A program made the translations under genes and the position numbers. Below the pieces are notes generated by a model that saw nothing but the letters and a program-made list of their open reading frames with translations, made no database searches and was not told the origin of the DNA. From contig CALVDZ010000008.1 in the NCBI GenBank assembly GCA_944326445.1, positions 1-64,000 on the forward strand: DNA of 64,000 bases, given 5' to 3'. Shown one piece after another: positions 63,206 through 64,000 of this stretch. Position 1 is the stretch's first letter. Each line of letters starts with the position of its first letter. The DNA comes from an uncultured Helicobacter sp. GTDB taxonomy: Bacteria; Campylobacterota; Campylobacteria; Campylobacterales; Helicobacteraceae.

Positions 63206-64000
63206 TTAGAAGTCATAGCGCATCTCTACGCGCCCTCTGCCGTAATTCACCTCGCCGACATTTTGCCCATAGTAGGCTGTCGCAGTGAGTCTGCCGACTT
63301 TATAAGTAACCGATGGCGCAATCTCTTGGAAAGTGATCCCCTTGCCATTTTGTGCGTCATTTATGTCGCTTTGGCTCAACACGCTTGGAATGTATGGGTA
63401 GTTGTTGTCCCCGCTTATGAATGAGTAGTCTAGCCCGAGCTTCCATGCTTTTGTCAATGCATAATCTAGCACGAGGTAGCCCACCTGTATGCTAGTATCA
63501 GCGCGTCCCCCAGCACCCATAAAGCCAAAGCCCTCTGCTGTCGCTCCTGTGCTATTTACCCAGAATTTCCCAGCGACATTTATCCCGCCTTTGTGATCGA
63601 GCAGTGTGCCATAGCCATCGCCAAAGCTCCCCAGATAGCCGAGCTTGAAGGAGAAGGGATTTTCTTTGCTCTTATAGCCGATTTGGAAGTTATAAAGCCC
63701 GCGGCTTTTTGCCCAATCTTTGTTAGCAAAGCCGCTGTAGTCTGCTAGTCCAAAGTCCCCGCTACCGCTGCGGAGTGTGAATCCCCAAGCCGTGTTGGTA
63801 AAATCCCCCGCACCTGTCATGAAGTTGGCATTATCCACCATACCTGCTGCCGAGACTTGCCCTAGCACATAAAATCCACCAAAGTCGTATTTGGCCTCAC
63901 CAAAGGCCATATAGTTTAGCAACCTATTGATATGCGCCAAAGAAACATTGTAGCTAAAGCCCCCGAGCTTTTCTCCGCTCACAGAAAGGCTGATGAGATC
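63206..64000 (-). CDS. Outer-membrane porin, OprD/MOMP-like, 5' end outside the window
   Basis: The last 265 codons of a beta-barrel protein, open to the window edge. Alternating strands with WKLGLDYSFISGDNNYPYIP, FSFKLGYLGSFGDGYGTLL and a terminal GRGRVEMRYDF with the usual C-terminal Phe. Resembles the large porins of Campylobacterota (OprD or Campylobacter MOMP type). An internal GTG at 63982 is not a start, since the frame continues upstream (DLISLSVSGEKL). Downstream end converges on rpsU across a repeat. Confidence 0.75.
   Translation of the reverse strand, partial: DLISLSVSGEKLGGFSYNVSLAHINRLLNYMAFGEAKYDFGGFYVLGQVSAAGMVDNANFMTGAGDFTNTAWGFTLRSGSGDFGLADYSGFANKDWAKSRGLYNFQIGYKSKENPFSFKLGYLGSFGDGYGTLLDHKGGINVAGKFWVNSTGATAEGFGFMGAGGRADTSIQVGYLVLDYALTKAWKLGLDYSFISGDNNYPYIPSVLSQSDINDAQNGKGITFQEIAPSVTYKVGRLTATAYYGQNVGEVNYGRGRVEMRYDF

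Overview
The window looks like a chromosome segment of a Helicobacter species of the enterohepatic type, not H. pylori itself. Gene content and order point to Campylobacterota: futalosine-pathway mqnC, ThyX instead of ThyA, a CcoI/FixI copper pump, a Helicobacter-type OMP fragment, and blocks whose order I recall from H. pylori (tgt-HP0282-aroB-HP0284-HP0285-HP0286; bamA-mqnC-M16 as HP0655-HP0657; fliK-flgD-flgE2 as HP0906-HP0908; mtnN-fabD as HP0089-HP0090; the MlaD-lipoprotein pair). purH, metE/metF and two pseudopilins suggest a larger metabolic repertoire than H. pylori. The species assignment is inference.

Layout. 1-4.6 kb: surface-polysaccharide genes with 12-base C/G tracts flanking fabI-rimO; one of them is out of frame as sequenced. 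4.7-13.2 kb: a minus-strand block (esterase, protease-dead FtsH paralogue, mtaB, MscS channel, aroB, RCK-like protein), with tgt divergent. 14.8-26.4 kb: plus-strand metE, metF, an OMP fragment, bioD, glyS, dld, rsmH, ftsL-like. 26.9-31.7 kb: minus-strand M16-like protein, mqnC, bamA. 32.0-40.1 kb: gdhA, rpe, an exonuclease, purH, a DUF354 protein, thyX. 40.1-45.3 kb: a hook operon (flgE-like, flgD, fliK apparently split by a frameshift). 45.4-50.2 kb: ccoI, an outer-membrane protein, prfB. 50.4-55.4 kb: a frameshifted membrane protein, uppS, an acyltransferase and an M-S fusion DNA methyltransferase. 56.3-59.3 kb: two pseudopilins, sixA-like, mtnN, fabD. 59.4-64 kb: tRNA-Ser, a candidate small RNA, the Mla lipoprotein and MlaD, tRNA-Arg, rpsU and a partial porin.

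The most unusual feature is a set of interspersed multi-hairpin repeats. At least three families have short conserved linkers but stems whose arms are replaced by different, still self-complementary sequence in different copies. Six of the seven convergent gene junctions carry such sequence (the exception, rimO/transferase, has no gap), and all intergenic copies lie against gene 3' ends. One family is also inserted in frame inside two conserved genes, glyS and dld, adding roughly 137 and 90 codons. Overlaid on this is a strong excess of the heptamers AGAATCT and AGATTCT, which contain the GANTC methylation site, in genes and intergenic DNA alike. The combination resembles Rickettsia palindromic elements in behaviour, but I recognise no described family.

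Other points: a pair of identical palindromic operators exactly 52 bp apart upstream of metE, a hook protein with three carbohydrate-binding-like modules, and a candidate sRNA with a G-rich loop.
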